Made by a program: the position numbers and the translations under genes
Part shown: one piece after another, positions 1 to 7,116 of the stretch
Layout of the letters: each line of letters begins with the position of its first letter
Position numbering within the stretch: position 1 is the stretch's first letter
The notes under the pieces: model-generated
What the model saw: the letters and a program-made list of their open reading frames with translations, nothing else
The model's database searches: none
Told to the model about the DNA's origin: nothing
From: an uncultured Oscillospiraceae bacterium
GTDB lineage: Bacteria > Bacillota > Clostridia > Oscillospirales > Oscillospiraceae
Direction of reading: 5' to 3'
Length of the DNA stretch: 12,819 nucleotides
Assembly (NCBI GenBank): GCA_910584805.1
Contig: CAJUCB010000040.1
Location: 4,015 to 16,833 of the forward strand

Positions 1-581
1 GCACCGGCAGGGCCTGCGGGGCCAGTGGGGCCCTCCGCACCTGCTGCACCGGCAGGGCCTGCGGGGCCGGTGGGGCCCTCCGCGCCTGCCGCACCGGCAG
101 GGCCTGCAGGGCCGGTGGGGCCCATGGGACCGGCCGGGCCGGTCGCGCCCGTGGCACCTGTTGCACCGGTGGCGCCAGCAGGGCCAGTGGGACCCATAGC
201 GCCCACAGCACCCGTGGCACCGGTAGCACCAGCAGGCCCGGTGGGGCCTACAGCCCCCGTTGCACCGGTGGCACCCGTCGGCCCAGTGGGGCCAGCAGCT
301 CCGGTGGCACCTGTGGCACCAGCGGGGCCAGTGGGGCCCATAGCACCGGTGGCGCCGGTAGCGCCCGTCGGCCCAGTGGGGCCAGCAGCTCCGGTGGCAC
401 CGGTTGCACCGGCAGGGCCAGTGGGACCCATAGCGCCGGTGGCACCCGTTGCACCAACAGGGCCGGTGGGACCCACAGCGCCAGTGGCACCGGTAGCACC
501 GGTGGCACCTGTCATACCCATAGGCCCGGTGGGACCCATGGGGCCAGGTGCGCCGGTGGCACCTGTGGCGCCCGTGGCACC
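1..581 (-). CDS. Collagen-like Gly-X-Y repeat protein, partial; start unresolved
   Basis: On the minus strand, codons from 581 down to the left edge read as 64 unbroken Gly-X-Y triplets, mostly GAT, GPT, GPA and GPM, with no frameshift or stop. Such runs are typical of bacterial collagen-like surface or spore (BclA-type) proteins, which form triple helices. A block of about 40 nt recurs 90 nt apart (from 277 and from 367), showing growth by tandem duplication. The C-terminal part lies outside the window. The start is unclear. In-frame ATG codons occur only inside the repeats (first at 539) and lack a ribosome binding site. The only upstream in-frame start is TTG at 683, which has no ribosome binding site and lies before the hairpin that ends the HD gene. 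Residues just before the repeats read GRTAST. It may be a 5'-truncated gene. The opposite strand is also open (A/G-P-x repeats), but its lack of Gly periodicity marks it as a shadow. Confidence 0.55.
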
Positions 582-614
582 GGTGGAAGCCGTCCTCCCT
601 GCGCCACCACAACG

Positions 615-666
615 AAAAAAGCGCTGCCTCCCACGCCTGGAACGGTCGTGAGAGGCAGCGCCTTTT
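615..666 (-). terminator. Intrinsic terminator after the HD-domain gene
   Basis: GCGCTGCCTC (621-630) pairs perfectly with GAGGCAGCGC (652-661). The stem is extended by A/T pairs, and on the minus strand it is followed by six Ts (620-615). It lies 26 nt past the stop of the HD gene. The plus strand also has a four-T tail (663-666), so weak bidirectional action is possible. It should stop transcripts just before the collagen repeats begin. Confidence 0.85.
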
Positions 667-691
667 GCATGTGTTGTTGTCAAGAGGTAAA

Positions 692-1351
692 TCAGACCAG
701 CGGCTGCTCGTTGATGATGAGCTTGAATTGCAGCCCCAAGGTTTCCGCCGCCCGGCGGCAGAGGATCATCCGGTTGAGGAATATCTCAAAATAATCCATC
801 ACAGAGCCATAGCGGGTATCGATGTGCAGCTTGAGCTTGATGAGGGTCTTGCTCTCGTTGATTTTCATCTCCGCCTTGGTGACGGAGTAGTTTACCCGGT
901 CATGGATGTCAAAGCTGGATATGTCCTCATTGCGCACCCGGCTCCGGCGGACGTCTGACTTATCTGCCAGGATCAAGGCCGCCGCCAAGGGGCTCACCGG
1001 GGTACCGGTGCCCTCATCGTGGTTGCCGATGGCGGTGACGATCTCCGCAATCTCCGCGGGGTCCATATGTAAGTGGTCCAGCAGGCGAAACGCCATCACC
1101 GCTCCGCTCTGGGAGTGGTCGATGCGGTTGACCAGATTACCTATGTCGTGGAGGTACGCGGCAATCTGCACCAGCTCCACCTGGCGGGGCTCATAGCCCA
1201 GGGTCTCTAAAATATACTTGCTGTTGGCGGCCACCAGGCCCACATGGGCAAGGCTATGCTCCGTGAAGCCCAGGGCCCGCAAGGATTCGTCTGCCTTCTG
1301 TATGTACGTGCGAATACTGGCGTCTTGTTTGATGCTTTCAAATGTTACCAA
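692..1351 (-). CDS. HD-domain phosphohydrolase
   Basis: A 219-residue soluble protein of the HD metal-dependent phosphohydrolase superfamily. The metal-ligand pattern is visible: H36 in SLAH, the H68-D69 pair in [10 protein letters not shown]79 in DHSQSGA, H111-D112 in GNHDEG and D130 in LILADKSD. There are no membrane segments and no accessory GGDEF, PAS or GYP features, so it is a stand-alone HD domain. The substrate (nucleotide, cyclic dinucleotide or other phosphoester) cannot be told from sequence. The start is TTG at 1351, chosen because GGAGG lies at 1358-1362 with a 6-nt spacer and no ATG fits. It is probably a single-gene unit, with an extended -10 promoter at 1466-1474 and its own terminator at 615-666. 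Family assignment is secure; the biological role is not. Confidence 0.85.
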   Translation of the reverse strand: MVTFESIKQDASIRTYIQKADESLRALGFTEHSLAHVGLVAANSKYILETLGYEPRQVELVQIAAYLHDIGNLVNRIDHSQSGAVMAFRLLDHLHMDPAEIAEIVTAIGNHDEGTGTPVSPLAAALILADKSDVRRSRVRNEDISSFDIHDRVNYSVTKAEMKINESKTLIKLKLHIDTRYGSVMDYFEIFLNRMILCRRAAETLGLQFKLIINEQPLV

Positions 1352-1465
1352 TGAAGTCCTCCTTTTTTCGATGGCCCAAAGCGAGTGGCCTCTCTAGGCC
1401 GTCGTTCCTATCCAGGGGTTGGCTTTGGGGCACTGGCTTTTCTGCACCCCGACCTGAACAATGCT

Positions 1466-1494
1466 ATATTACCACGGTTTTGTAACGAAATGTT
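1466..1494 (-). promoter_or_regulatory. Predicted promoter of the HD gene (extended -10)
   Basis: On the minus strand TGGTAATAT (1474-1466) is an extended -10 box. The hexamer 17 nt upstream is only AACATT (1494-1489), a poor -35. The perfect palindrome CTGTTAACAG (1502-1511) lies just upstream and could be a regulator site. The leader to the TTG start is about 110 nt and shows no recognisable riboswitch. Confidence 0.5.
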
Positions 1495-1526
1495 CCATAT
1501 TCTGTTAACAGTTTGTAAAGACTTCC

Positions 1527-2759
1527 CTAGTGCCGCAGCAGCTCCACCCCGCCCCCCTCGTGGATCAGGATGCCCTCTAGCTGGGCAAAGAGCAGGGGGC
1601 GGCTCAGCTCTGGCACCCCCAACGCCGCAGCCGTCTCCCGGCACAAAACATCCTCTCGGATGGTGTGCTTGGTGCAGGCGGCCTTGGACTTGCGGCGGTA
1701 GGTGGAGCAGTGGTAGTACACCGTCCCCCTGGCTCGCCGCCGGGTCATAGCCTTGCCACAGTCGGCGCAGCGGAGAAGGCCTGCAAAGAGGTGGGGCCCC
1801 TCCCCCCCAGGGGCGCAGCGGACCCCCTCCCCCAAAGCCTGAACCCGCTGGAAGTCCTCCGGGGAGACCAAGGGCGCATGGGTCCCCTCCACCCGGTACC
1901 AGTCCTCTGGGGGCACCGATACCGTCTGGTGGACCTTATAACTCACCACCCGCTGCCGCCCCTGAACCAGGGTTCCCCCATAGACCGGGTTTTTCAAAAG
2001 CCGGGCCACGGTGGTGGGGGTCCAAAGGCCGTCATTGCCAGGACCTGGGCGGGCATAGCGGGAGCCCTGCCGGGCCTTATAGGCGGTGGGATTGGGGACC
2101 TGGGCGGCGTTCAGGGCAGCGGCAATGGCCCCCTTGCTCTCCCCCTGGAGGCAGCGGCGGAAGATATCCCGCACCACCGCCGCCGCCTCTGGGTCTGGGA
2201 CCAGGGCGTTTTTGTCCGCCGGGTCCTTGGCGTAGCCGTAGGGGGCAAAGGAGCCGATGAACTCCCCCCGGCGGCGCTTCATGTCCAGGGTCCGGCGGAC
2301 ATCGGCGGAGGTCTTGGCGGCATAGCGGTCGTTCAAAATGCCGTTGATGGGAATCTCCAAGCCCAGCTGCACCGCCTCCGGGTCCAAATAGCTGTCCACC
2401 CGCGGGCTGCCTAAGGCAATGAAGCGGGTGCGGCAGCGGGGGAAAAACTCTTCCAAAAAGTAGCCCTGGTCAGCGTAGTTGCGAAAGGCCCGGGAGAGGG
2501 TTTTGCACAGCACACAGTTCACCGCCCCCCGCTTCACCTGGGCGATGAGGCGTTGGAAGCTCTCCCGGGTGTCGTCTGTCCCAGAGCTCCCGTCGTCAAT
2601 ATACTGGCCCTCTAGGACCCACGCCCCCTGGAACTCATGCTCTAAAAAATCCAATAAAATTTTTCGCTGGTTCTGGACGCTTAAGCTCTCCTTATGCCCG
2701 TCGTCCTTGGACAAACGGATATACAGCCCCACCCGCCACAGCGTTTGCTTCCTGCCCAC
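1527..2759 (-). CDS. Compact site-specific serine recombinase
   Basis: A 410-residue member of the serine recombinase family, which cuts and rejoins DNA through a phosphoserine link. The N-terminal resolvase domain (about 8-150) has the nucleophile S17 in LYIRLSKDD and the active-site arginines R90 and R93 in LSRAFR. A recombinase domain follows (about 155-290), including INGILNDRYAAKTSADVRR and APYGY. A zinc ribbon has cysteines at about 331, 334 (CADC), 351 and 362. Only about 48 residues follow the ribbon, so the long C-terminal coiled coil of typical 500-550-residue relatives is missing or very short. The start is GTG at 2759, preceded by purine-rich AGGAGGGGAGGGG; the frame is open to 2864 but the upstream part is unlike the family. 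No cargo genes, excisionase or att repeats are visible. It may be a remnant of a mobile element or a dedicated invertase or deletion enzyme. Confidence 0.85.
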   Translation of the reverse strand: MGRKQTLWRVGLYIRLSKDDGHKESLSVQNQRKILLDFLEHEFQGAWVLEGQYIDDGSSGTDDTRESFQRLIAQVKRGAVNCVLCKTLSRAFRNYADQGYFLEEFFPRCRTRFIALGSPRVDSYLDPEAVQLGLEIPINGILNDRYAAKTSADVRRTLDMKRRRGEFIGSFAPYGYAKDPADKNALVPDPEAAAVVRDIFRRCLQGESKGAIAAALNAAQVPNPTAYKARQGSRYARPGPGNDGLWTPTTVARLLKNPVYGGTLVQGRQRVVSYKVHQTVSVPPEDWYRVEGTHAPLVSPEDFQRVQALGEGVRCAPGGEGPHLFAGLLRCADCGKAMTRRRARGTVYYHCSTYRRKSKAACTKHTIREDVLCRETAAALGVPELSRPLLFAQLEGILIHEGGGVELLRH

Positions 2760-2840
2760 GGGTTCCCCTCCCCTCCTGCATTTCCTTATCCTTACGCCGG
2801 GAGCGGGGGTGTTATGAATCTCGAACTGCTGTATGGGGGC

Positions 2841-2873
2841 AAAACGGGGATGCCGTCCCTCCACGGCATCCCC
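2841..2873 (-). terminator. Intrinsic terminator of the O-acylation / two-component cluster
   Basis: GGGGATGCCG (2846-2855) and CGGCATCCCC (2864-2873) form a perfect 10-bp stem with an 8-nt loop. On the minus strand GTTTTG follows. It begins 7 nt after the stop of the response regulator gene, so it ends the six-gene cluster and insulates the recombinase gene. Confidence 0.85.
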
Positions 2874-2879
2874 ATTCCC

Positions 2880-3707
2880 TTACTGTTTTTCCTTCGGCTC
2901 CGGCTCTCGGTCGTCCAGTCTGTGCAGCGCCCCCCCCGTGGGCTCCGCCCAGGAGTAGTTGCTCATGTACTCCCCCCGGAACGCATTCACCGCCGTCATA
3001 TCCCCCGCCAGGAAGCGATAGTAGTCGCAGTCCACCCGCTCGGGGTCAATGGCAATCAAATCCCGACGCTTGATGATGATGGACTTCTCCTCCAACTGCC
3101 GCAGGGTGGTACGCAGGTCGGTAATGAGGCTGCGCAGCTGGCTGCGGACACTGCCCGTGTCCGGCCGTCCCTCCCAGAGGACGGAGATCAGCTCCCCCAT
3201 GGTGCTCCCCGCCCCCCGGCGGTCAATGAGGTAGGCAAAGAGCTCCTTGGTGCGGCTGCGGCTGAAATGGATGGGCTTGCCGTCACAGAACACCTCGAAG
3301 TTCCCAAAGGTCTGCACCCGCAGCCGGTGGGGCCGGGCCTGGGGCAGCGGGCGGCGGAGGTTGTCCAATTCCTCCTCCACCGCTTTCACACTCACCGGCT
3401 TCATGATATAGCCGCTGGCGTGGAGCTGGAACGCCTCCGCCATATATTGGGAAAACCCCGTGACGAAGATGATATTCCCGTCGGGGCTCAGCTCCTTAAT
3501 TCGCTGGGCCAGGGCGATGCCGCTGATTCCCGGCATCTCAATGTCCAGGAACGCGGCATCGAAGGGGGCGCCGGTATCCTCCAACCACGCCAACAGGGCA
3601 CGGGAGCTGCCAAAGGGCAGCACCTCCGCCTGGGGACGGGCCTGGCGGATGCGGTCCACCAGCATGTCCAGCATGAGCTGCTCGTCATCCACCGCCAAAA
3701 CGCGCAT
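2880..3707 (-). CDS. Response regulator with SARP-type DNA-binding domain
   Basis: A 275-residue two-component response regulator. The receiver domain (1-120) has the acidic pair D7-D8, phospho-acceptor D55 in FLDIEMPG, T83 and K103 in IMKPV. After a linker, residues about 128-215 (VQTFGNFEVFCDGKPIHFSR onward, then TKELFAYLIDRRG and LISVLWEG) match the winged-helix domain of SARP/BTAD-type activators rather than LytTR, although the partner kinase is LytS-like. The C-terminal tail is charged. The start is ATG at 3707 with AAGGAGG and a 7-nt spacer. It overlaps the 3' end of the kinase gene by 23 nt, which suggests translational coupling. It is the last gene of the cluster. It likely controls the O-acylation genes, possibly through the direct repeats at 9309-9327; that target is an inference. 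Confidence 0.9.
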   Translation of the reverse strand: MRVLAVDDEQLMLDMLVDRIRQARPQAEVLPFGSSRALLAWLEDTGAPFDAAFLDIEMPGISGIALAQRIKELSPDGNIIFVTGFSQYMAEAFQLHASGYIMKPVSVKAVEEELDNLRRPLPQARPHRLRVQTFGNFEVFCDGKPIHFSRSRTKELFAYLIDRRGAGSTMGELISVLWEGRPDTGSVRSQLRSLITDLRTTLRQLEEKSIIIKRRDLIAIDPERVDCDYYRFLAGDMTAVNAFRGEYMSNYSWAEPTGGALHRLDDREPEPKEKQ

Positions 3708-4410
3708 GGCTCTCCCTCCTTCCCCGCTTCCGCGCCTTGGGGATACACACCTCCACCCGGGTGCCCACTCCCGGCTGGCTGTCCACGGTCAGGCTCCCCC
3801 CGCACTGGGCTTCCAGGCGGCTGCGGACGTTCTCAATCCCCAGGTGGCTGCCCTCCTGGGGGGCAGCGGGGTCAAAGCCCACGCCGTCGTCCTCAATGAC
3901 CACCAGATAGGCCCACTGGGTCTGGCAGGTACGGATGCTGACGGTGCCCCCCTCCTCCCGCTTGGTGACCCCGTGGCGCACGGCGTTCTCCACCAGGGGC
4001 TGCAGCCCCAGGGCGGGGACGAAGAAGTCCTCCGTCTCAATGTCGTAGACCGTGTGGAGCTTCTCCCCAAAGCGGATGCCCTCCAAGCTCAGATAGCAGC
4101 GGATATGTTCCAGCTCCCGGGCAGCGGGGATGGTGGTGACGCTTTGCAGGCTGTCCATATTCCCCCGGAGGAAGCGGGAGAGCTGTTCTGTGGCCTCCTG
4201 GGCCTTCTTGGGGTCTGTCTCGCACAGCCATTCGATGCTACCTAAAATATTATAGAGGAAATGGGGCTGGATCTGGCTGAGGAGCAGGGCAATCTTCTTC
4301 TCCGCCAGCACCCGGTCCTTCTCTTTTAGTCGGTATTCCCGGTACAGCACCACCCCCAACAGGGCCAGGGCCAGCACCAGGAGGGCCACAGCAATTTGTA
4401 TAGGGGTCAT
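3685..4410 (-). CDS. LytS/YehU-type sensor histidine kinase with minimal sensor region
   Basis: A 241-residue histidine kinase. One membrane segment (about residues 4-22) is followed directly by a charged coiled-coil-like stretch and the His_kinase motif SQIQPHFLYN with phospho-acceptor H50. The ATPase part has the N-box LQPLVENAVRHGV, the G1 box EDDGVGF, the G2 box SHLGIENVRSRL and GVGTRVEV near the end. There is no extracytoplasmic loop, PAS or GAF domain, so it must sense within the membrane or through a partner protein. The start is ATG at 4410 with GGAGG only 3 nt upstream, which is tight. The gene begins 12 nt after the DHHW stop and overlaps the response regulator gene by 23 nt. The arrangement suggests it monitors the activity or product of the acylation proteins. 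Confidence 0.9.
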   Translation of the reverse strand: MTPIQIAVALLVLALALLGVVLYREYRLKEKDRVLAEKKIALLLSQIQPHFLYNILGSIEWLCETDPKKAQEATEQLSRFLRGNMDSLQSVTTIPAARELEHIRCYLSLEGIRFGEKLHTVYDIETEDFFVPALGLQPLVENAVRHGVTKREEGGTVSIRTCQTQWAYLVVIEDDGVGFDPAAPQEGSHLGIENVRSRLEAQCGGSLTVDSQPGVGTRVEVCIPKARKRGRRESHARFGGG

Positions 4411-4422
4411 GATCCTCCCCCC

Positions 4423-5544
4423 TTATTGCAGCCAAGCGGAGTTGGTATCCGTCACCAGGTTGTCAATCCCATAGAGATAGAGGATGCGGTCCACCGGATG
4501 CTCCGCCAAAAACTCCGACAGGGCGCTGCGGTAGTAACGCAGGTCCACCAGGTAGATGGTCTGGTAGTGCTCCGCCAGGAAGGGGGCCAGGCAGTGGCCA
4601 TAGGAGTCCCGGATCACCAAAAGGCTCCCCCCCTGGGCCTGGGGGTTCTGGATGGTCACCAAGCTGTGGTTGCCGTCCAGATACACCGGGTACTTATCCA
4701 GCCCCTCCAATTTCTCCCGATAGAACAAGCGGTCCTCTGTTTTCTGCTCCGCGCCGTCGTCAAACTGTACCGTCACCGGGAAGTCCCGGCACCACAGCTC
4801 CACATTGTCTGGGGGGGTAAACCAGCAGCCGCTGCCGGACCAGGTGGTACCGTAAAAGCCCCCGTAGACCTCCATGGTATACTCCGTCTGGGCAGTGAAC
4901 GGCTGCCCCAAGGCCTGCTGGTAGGCCTGGTAGATCAGGTAGTTGCCATAGGCGGTGAGGTGGTGGTCCGTGCGGTAGCACACCTGCCGCTGGGCTGCCG
5001 CTGTTTTCAAAGACTCCCTTACATCCAGGAGGCGGATATGCTGCAAAGCCCCCTGGGCCTGGGCAAAGAGAGCGTCATCATCGTAATGGCCGTGGAACGC
5101 CGGGAGCACCGGCTCCATGAGATAGCCCGTAGAGGGGATAATCACCATATCCGCCGGCAGGCCCGTGGACTGGGCAAACTCGTCAAAGCGGGTCAGGTTG
5201 CTTTGATATATCTCCGGCTTCGCCTGCTTGGGGGCATTGATGAGATAGTCCTCCCGGCACAGGTAGATATCCTGGGCGGCGTTGCGCCCGGTGGCCAGGT
5301 TCCAATAGGCATTGACGCCCACAAAGAAGTCCCGGCCGGGGAGCTGGTCCGCGGTGTAGTCCTCCAACTTCTCCTGGGTTTTCCCCTCCATAATCTCAGA
5401 AACGCTGAGCTCTGGCGGCTTTGCCAGGTAGCGTTTTTCGTTCTCGGAATACTCCTTCGTGGGCAAAAACAGCAGCCCCAAGGCCATCACGGCCAGAAAT
5501 AGCACGAATACCAGGCCCGGCAGGGCCTTCCACAAGGTTTTCAT
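4423..5544 (-). CDS. DHHW-family / AlgX-like envelope O-acetylation protein
   Basis: A 373-residue protein with one N-terminal membrane segment (about residues 9-27), so the bulk faces outside. It resembles the DHHW and AlgX/AlgJ group, SGNH-like proteins that pass acyl groups to extracytoplasmic polysaccharide. Visible marks are the early QLPGRDFF region, D193-H194-H195 in YRTDHHLTAYG, and D313-S314 in LLVIRDSYGH, the expected Asp-His and Ser of the active site. The start is ATG at 5544 with GGGAGG and a 5-nt spacer; an upstream in-frame start at 5574 has no such site. It lies 108 nt downstream of the MBOAT gene, a standard pairing (AlgI with AlgX; MBOAT with DHHW). The actual substrate is unknown. 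Confidence 0.85.
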   Translation of the reverse strand: MKTLWKALPGLVFVLFLAVMALGLLFLPTKEYSENEKRYLAKPPELSVSEIMEGKTQEKLEDYTADQLPGRDFFVGVNAYWNLATGRNAAQDIYLCREDYLINAPKQAKPEIYQSNLTRFDEFAQSTGLPADMVIIPSTGYLMEPVLPAFHGHYDDDALFAQAQGALQHIRLLDVRESLKTAAAQRQVCYRTDHHLTAYGNYLIYQAYQQALGQPFTAQTEYTMEVYGGFYGTTWSGSGCWFTPPDNVELWCRDFPVTVQFDDGAEQKTEDRLFYREKLEGLDKYPVYLDGNHSLVTIQNPQAQGGSLLVIRDSYGHCLAPFLAEHYQTIYLVDLRYYRSALSEFLAEHPVDRILYLYGIDNLVTDTNSAWLQ

Positions 5545-5584
5545 AGGTTCCTCCCTTATGTCGGTGTCAAACACACATCAGCCT

Positions 5585-5635
5585 CTATATCCTGCGCTGT
5601 AAAGGAAAAATACTTTTCAGCAAAAACCGGGCCAT
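5585..5635 (-). CDS. Possible 16-residue small peptide in the MBOAT-DHHW spacer
   Basis: The minus strand has a perfect AAGGAGG 5 nt before an ATG at 5635. It opens a 16-codon frame (MARFLLKSIFPLQRRI) ending in TAG at 5587-5585. It fills part of an otherwise unexplained 108-nt gap in a tightly packed operon. It may be a leader peptide coupling ribosomes to the DHHW gene, or a chance frame behind a strong purine tract. No homology is recognised. Confidence 0.25.
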   Translation of the reverse strand: MARFLLKSIFPLQRRI

Positions 5636-5652
5636 TCCGCCCTCCTTCCCCC

Positions 5653-7041
5653 TTAAAAACGGAAGTAAAGGAAGGGATTATAGCTGTCGCTGACCAGGCT
5701 GGCGGTACACAGCAGCAGCGCCGCCAAACACAGCACCGCCTCCACCAGAGGCATGGCCTTCCGGTCCTGGAACCGCTCCCAGAGCCCTTTTGCCAAGGGC
5801 GTGGAGGCCAGGATACCCAGAATGGCCATCCCGATCCAAGGGCCCACAAGGGTCATGGTCCCCGTGGTCCCAGGGTTCAGGGAGAACATCACGCCCAGGT
5901 AGCTCAGGGCAATGGACAGGTTCGGGGAGGCGAAAAACACCCAGCCAATGATGACAATCACCATGGTGTAAAGGTGCTGGATCAGCGCCGGGGCTTTCCG
6001 CAGGTATCTCCCCAAAACCAGCTTTTCCACCAGCAGCAGCACGCCATAGTAGAAGCCCCAGAAGAGGAAGTTCCATCCGGCCCCGTGCCAGAACCCGGTC
6101 AGGGCCCACACCACCAGGATGTTCACGCACTGGCGCAGCTTCCCGCAGCGGTTGCCCCCCAGGGGGATGTACACATAGTCCCGGAACCAAGTGGACAGGG
6201 AGATGTGCCACCGCCGCCAAAACTCCGTGACGCTTTTGGAGATGTAGGGGTAGTTGAAGTTGATGCAAAACTCAAAGCCCAGCATCCGCCCCAGGCCCCG
6301 GGCCATGTCGGAATACCCGGCAAAGTCGAAATAGATCTGTAAGGTGTAGGCGCAGGCCCCCCACCAGGCGCCCACAGCCCCCGCCGCCACGGGGTCGGCA
6401 GATATGGCGTCCCACACCAGGCCGAACTGGTTGGCCAGGAGTACCTTCTTGGCCATACCCACCACGAAGAGCCGGGCCCCGGAGCTGAACAGCATTGGGG
6501 TCTCCTTCCGGGAGACCAGCTGTTCATTCACATCCCGGTAGCGGACGATGGGGCCAGCGATGAGCTGAGGGAAGAGGGAGATGTAGCAGGCAAAGTTGAT
6601 GAAATTCCCCGAAGGCTTGCAGTCCTTCCAATACACGTCGATGAGGTAGGACACCGCCTGGAAGGTGTAGAAGGAGATGCCGATGGGCAGGGAGATGTCT
6701 ACCTCCGGCAGGCCTGCGAGGGCGGGGATCTGCCTTAAGGTCCCCACGAACAGCCCCGCGTATTTGAACACACCCAGGGCCGCCAGGTTCAGCACAATGC
6801 CCACCACCAGCACCGCCCGCCGGCCCCCCTGGCTTCTCTGCCGGCCCATGAGCACCCCGGCAAAGAAATTCACCAGGATGGAGCCCAGCATGATGAGGAT
6901 GTACACCGGCTCCCCGTAGGCGTAGAATACCAGGTTGGCCAGCAGCAGAAAACCGTTGCGCAGGCGGAAGGGCAGGAGGTGGCTCAGCAGCAGCACCACC
7001 GTCAAAAATAGGAACAGGAAGGGTAAACTTGAAAAAACCAT
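5653..7041 (-). CDS. MBOAT family O-acyltransferase (AlgI/DltB-like)
   Basis: A 462-residue polytopic membrane protein of the membrane-bound O-acyltransferase family. Many hydrophobic segments flank the diagnostic core: QLIAGPIVRY, then IYFDFAGYSDMARGLGRMLG, then EFWRRWHISLSTWFRDYVYI with PLGGNR, then LTGFWHGAGWNFLFWG carrying the catalytic His (about H319). The family draws acyl groups from cytoplasmic donors (acetyl-CoA for AlgI-type) and hands them across the membrane to a DHHW/AlgX-type partner, which is encoded next. The length fits AlgI-like members. The start is ATG at 7041 with GGGAG 8 nt upstream; an in-frame TTG at 7056 would overlap that site. A hairpin with a U-tract lies just before the ribosome binding site (7055-7089). 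Confidence 0.93.
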   Translation of the reverse strand: MVFSSLPFLFLFLTVVLLLSHLLPFRLRNGFLLLANLVFYAYGEPVYILIMLGSILVNFFAGVLMGRQRSQGGRRAVLVVGIVLNLAALGVFKYAGLFVGTLRQIPALAGLPEVDISLPIGISFYTFQAVSYLIDVYWKDCKPSGNFINFACYISLFPQLIAGPIVRYRDVNEQLVSRKETPMLFSSGARLFVVGMAKKVLLANQFGLVWDAISADPVAAGAVGAWWGACAYTLQIYFDFAGYSDMARGLGRMLGFEFCINFNYPYISKSVTEFWRRWHISLSTWFRDYVYIPLGGNRCGKLRQCVNILVVWALTGFWHGAGWNFLFWGFYYGVLLLVEKLVLGRYLRKAPALIQHLYTMVIVIIGWVFFASPNLSIALSYLGVMFSLNPGTTGTMTLVGPWIGMAILGILASTPLAKGLWERFQDRKAMPLVEAVLCLAALLLCTASLVSDSYNPFLYFRF

Positions 7042-7054
7042 GGTCAATTCTCCC

Positions 7055-7089
7055 AAAACTGCCGGGCAGTCAAAACGATTGCCCGGCAG
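7055..7089 (-). terminator. Intra-operon hairpin, possible leaky terminator or processing signal
   Basis: CTGCCGGGCA (7059-7068) and TGCCCGGCAG (7080-7089) form a perfect 10-bp stem with an 11-nt loop. On the minus strand TTTT then GGGAG (the MBOAT ribosome binding site) follows. The short U-tract suggests partial termination, RNA 3'-end protection of the lipoprotein mRNA, or control of MBOAT translation. Confidence 0.55.
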
Positions 7090-7100
7090 TCAAAACGGTC
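7061..7100. repeat. Two tandem 20-bp repeats
   Basis: Positions 7061-7080 and 7081-7100 match at 17 of 20 bases and share GGCAGTCAAAACG. The duplication creates the two hairpin arms in the DUF4358-MBOAT spacer, so the hairpin may have arisen by tandem duplication of a near-palindromic ACTGCCGGGCAGT core. Confidence 0.7.
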
Positions 7101-7116
7101 ATATTGGGTTGGGGGC

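Noticed and set aside
248..508. Minus-strand frame rich in PPVLPV
   Set aside because: Out of register with the Gly-X-Y frame; another shadow of the repeat.
25..651. Long plus-strand frame rich in APV and GPV
   Set aside because: It lacks Gly at every third residue and a plausible start; it is the shadow of the minus-strand collagen triplets. It ends beyond the terminator hairpin.
2810..2835. TTCGAGATTC on the minus strand as a tRNA T-loop remnant or att site
   Set aside because: No pairing T-stem, acceptor stem or anticodon arm could be built around it.
2760..2864. N-terminal extension of the recombinase
   Set aside because: It is unlike family N-termini and begins inside the terminator hairpin of the upstream gene.
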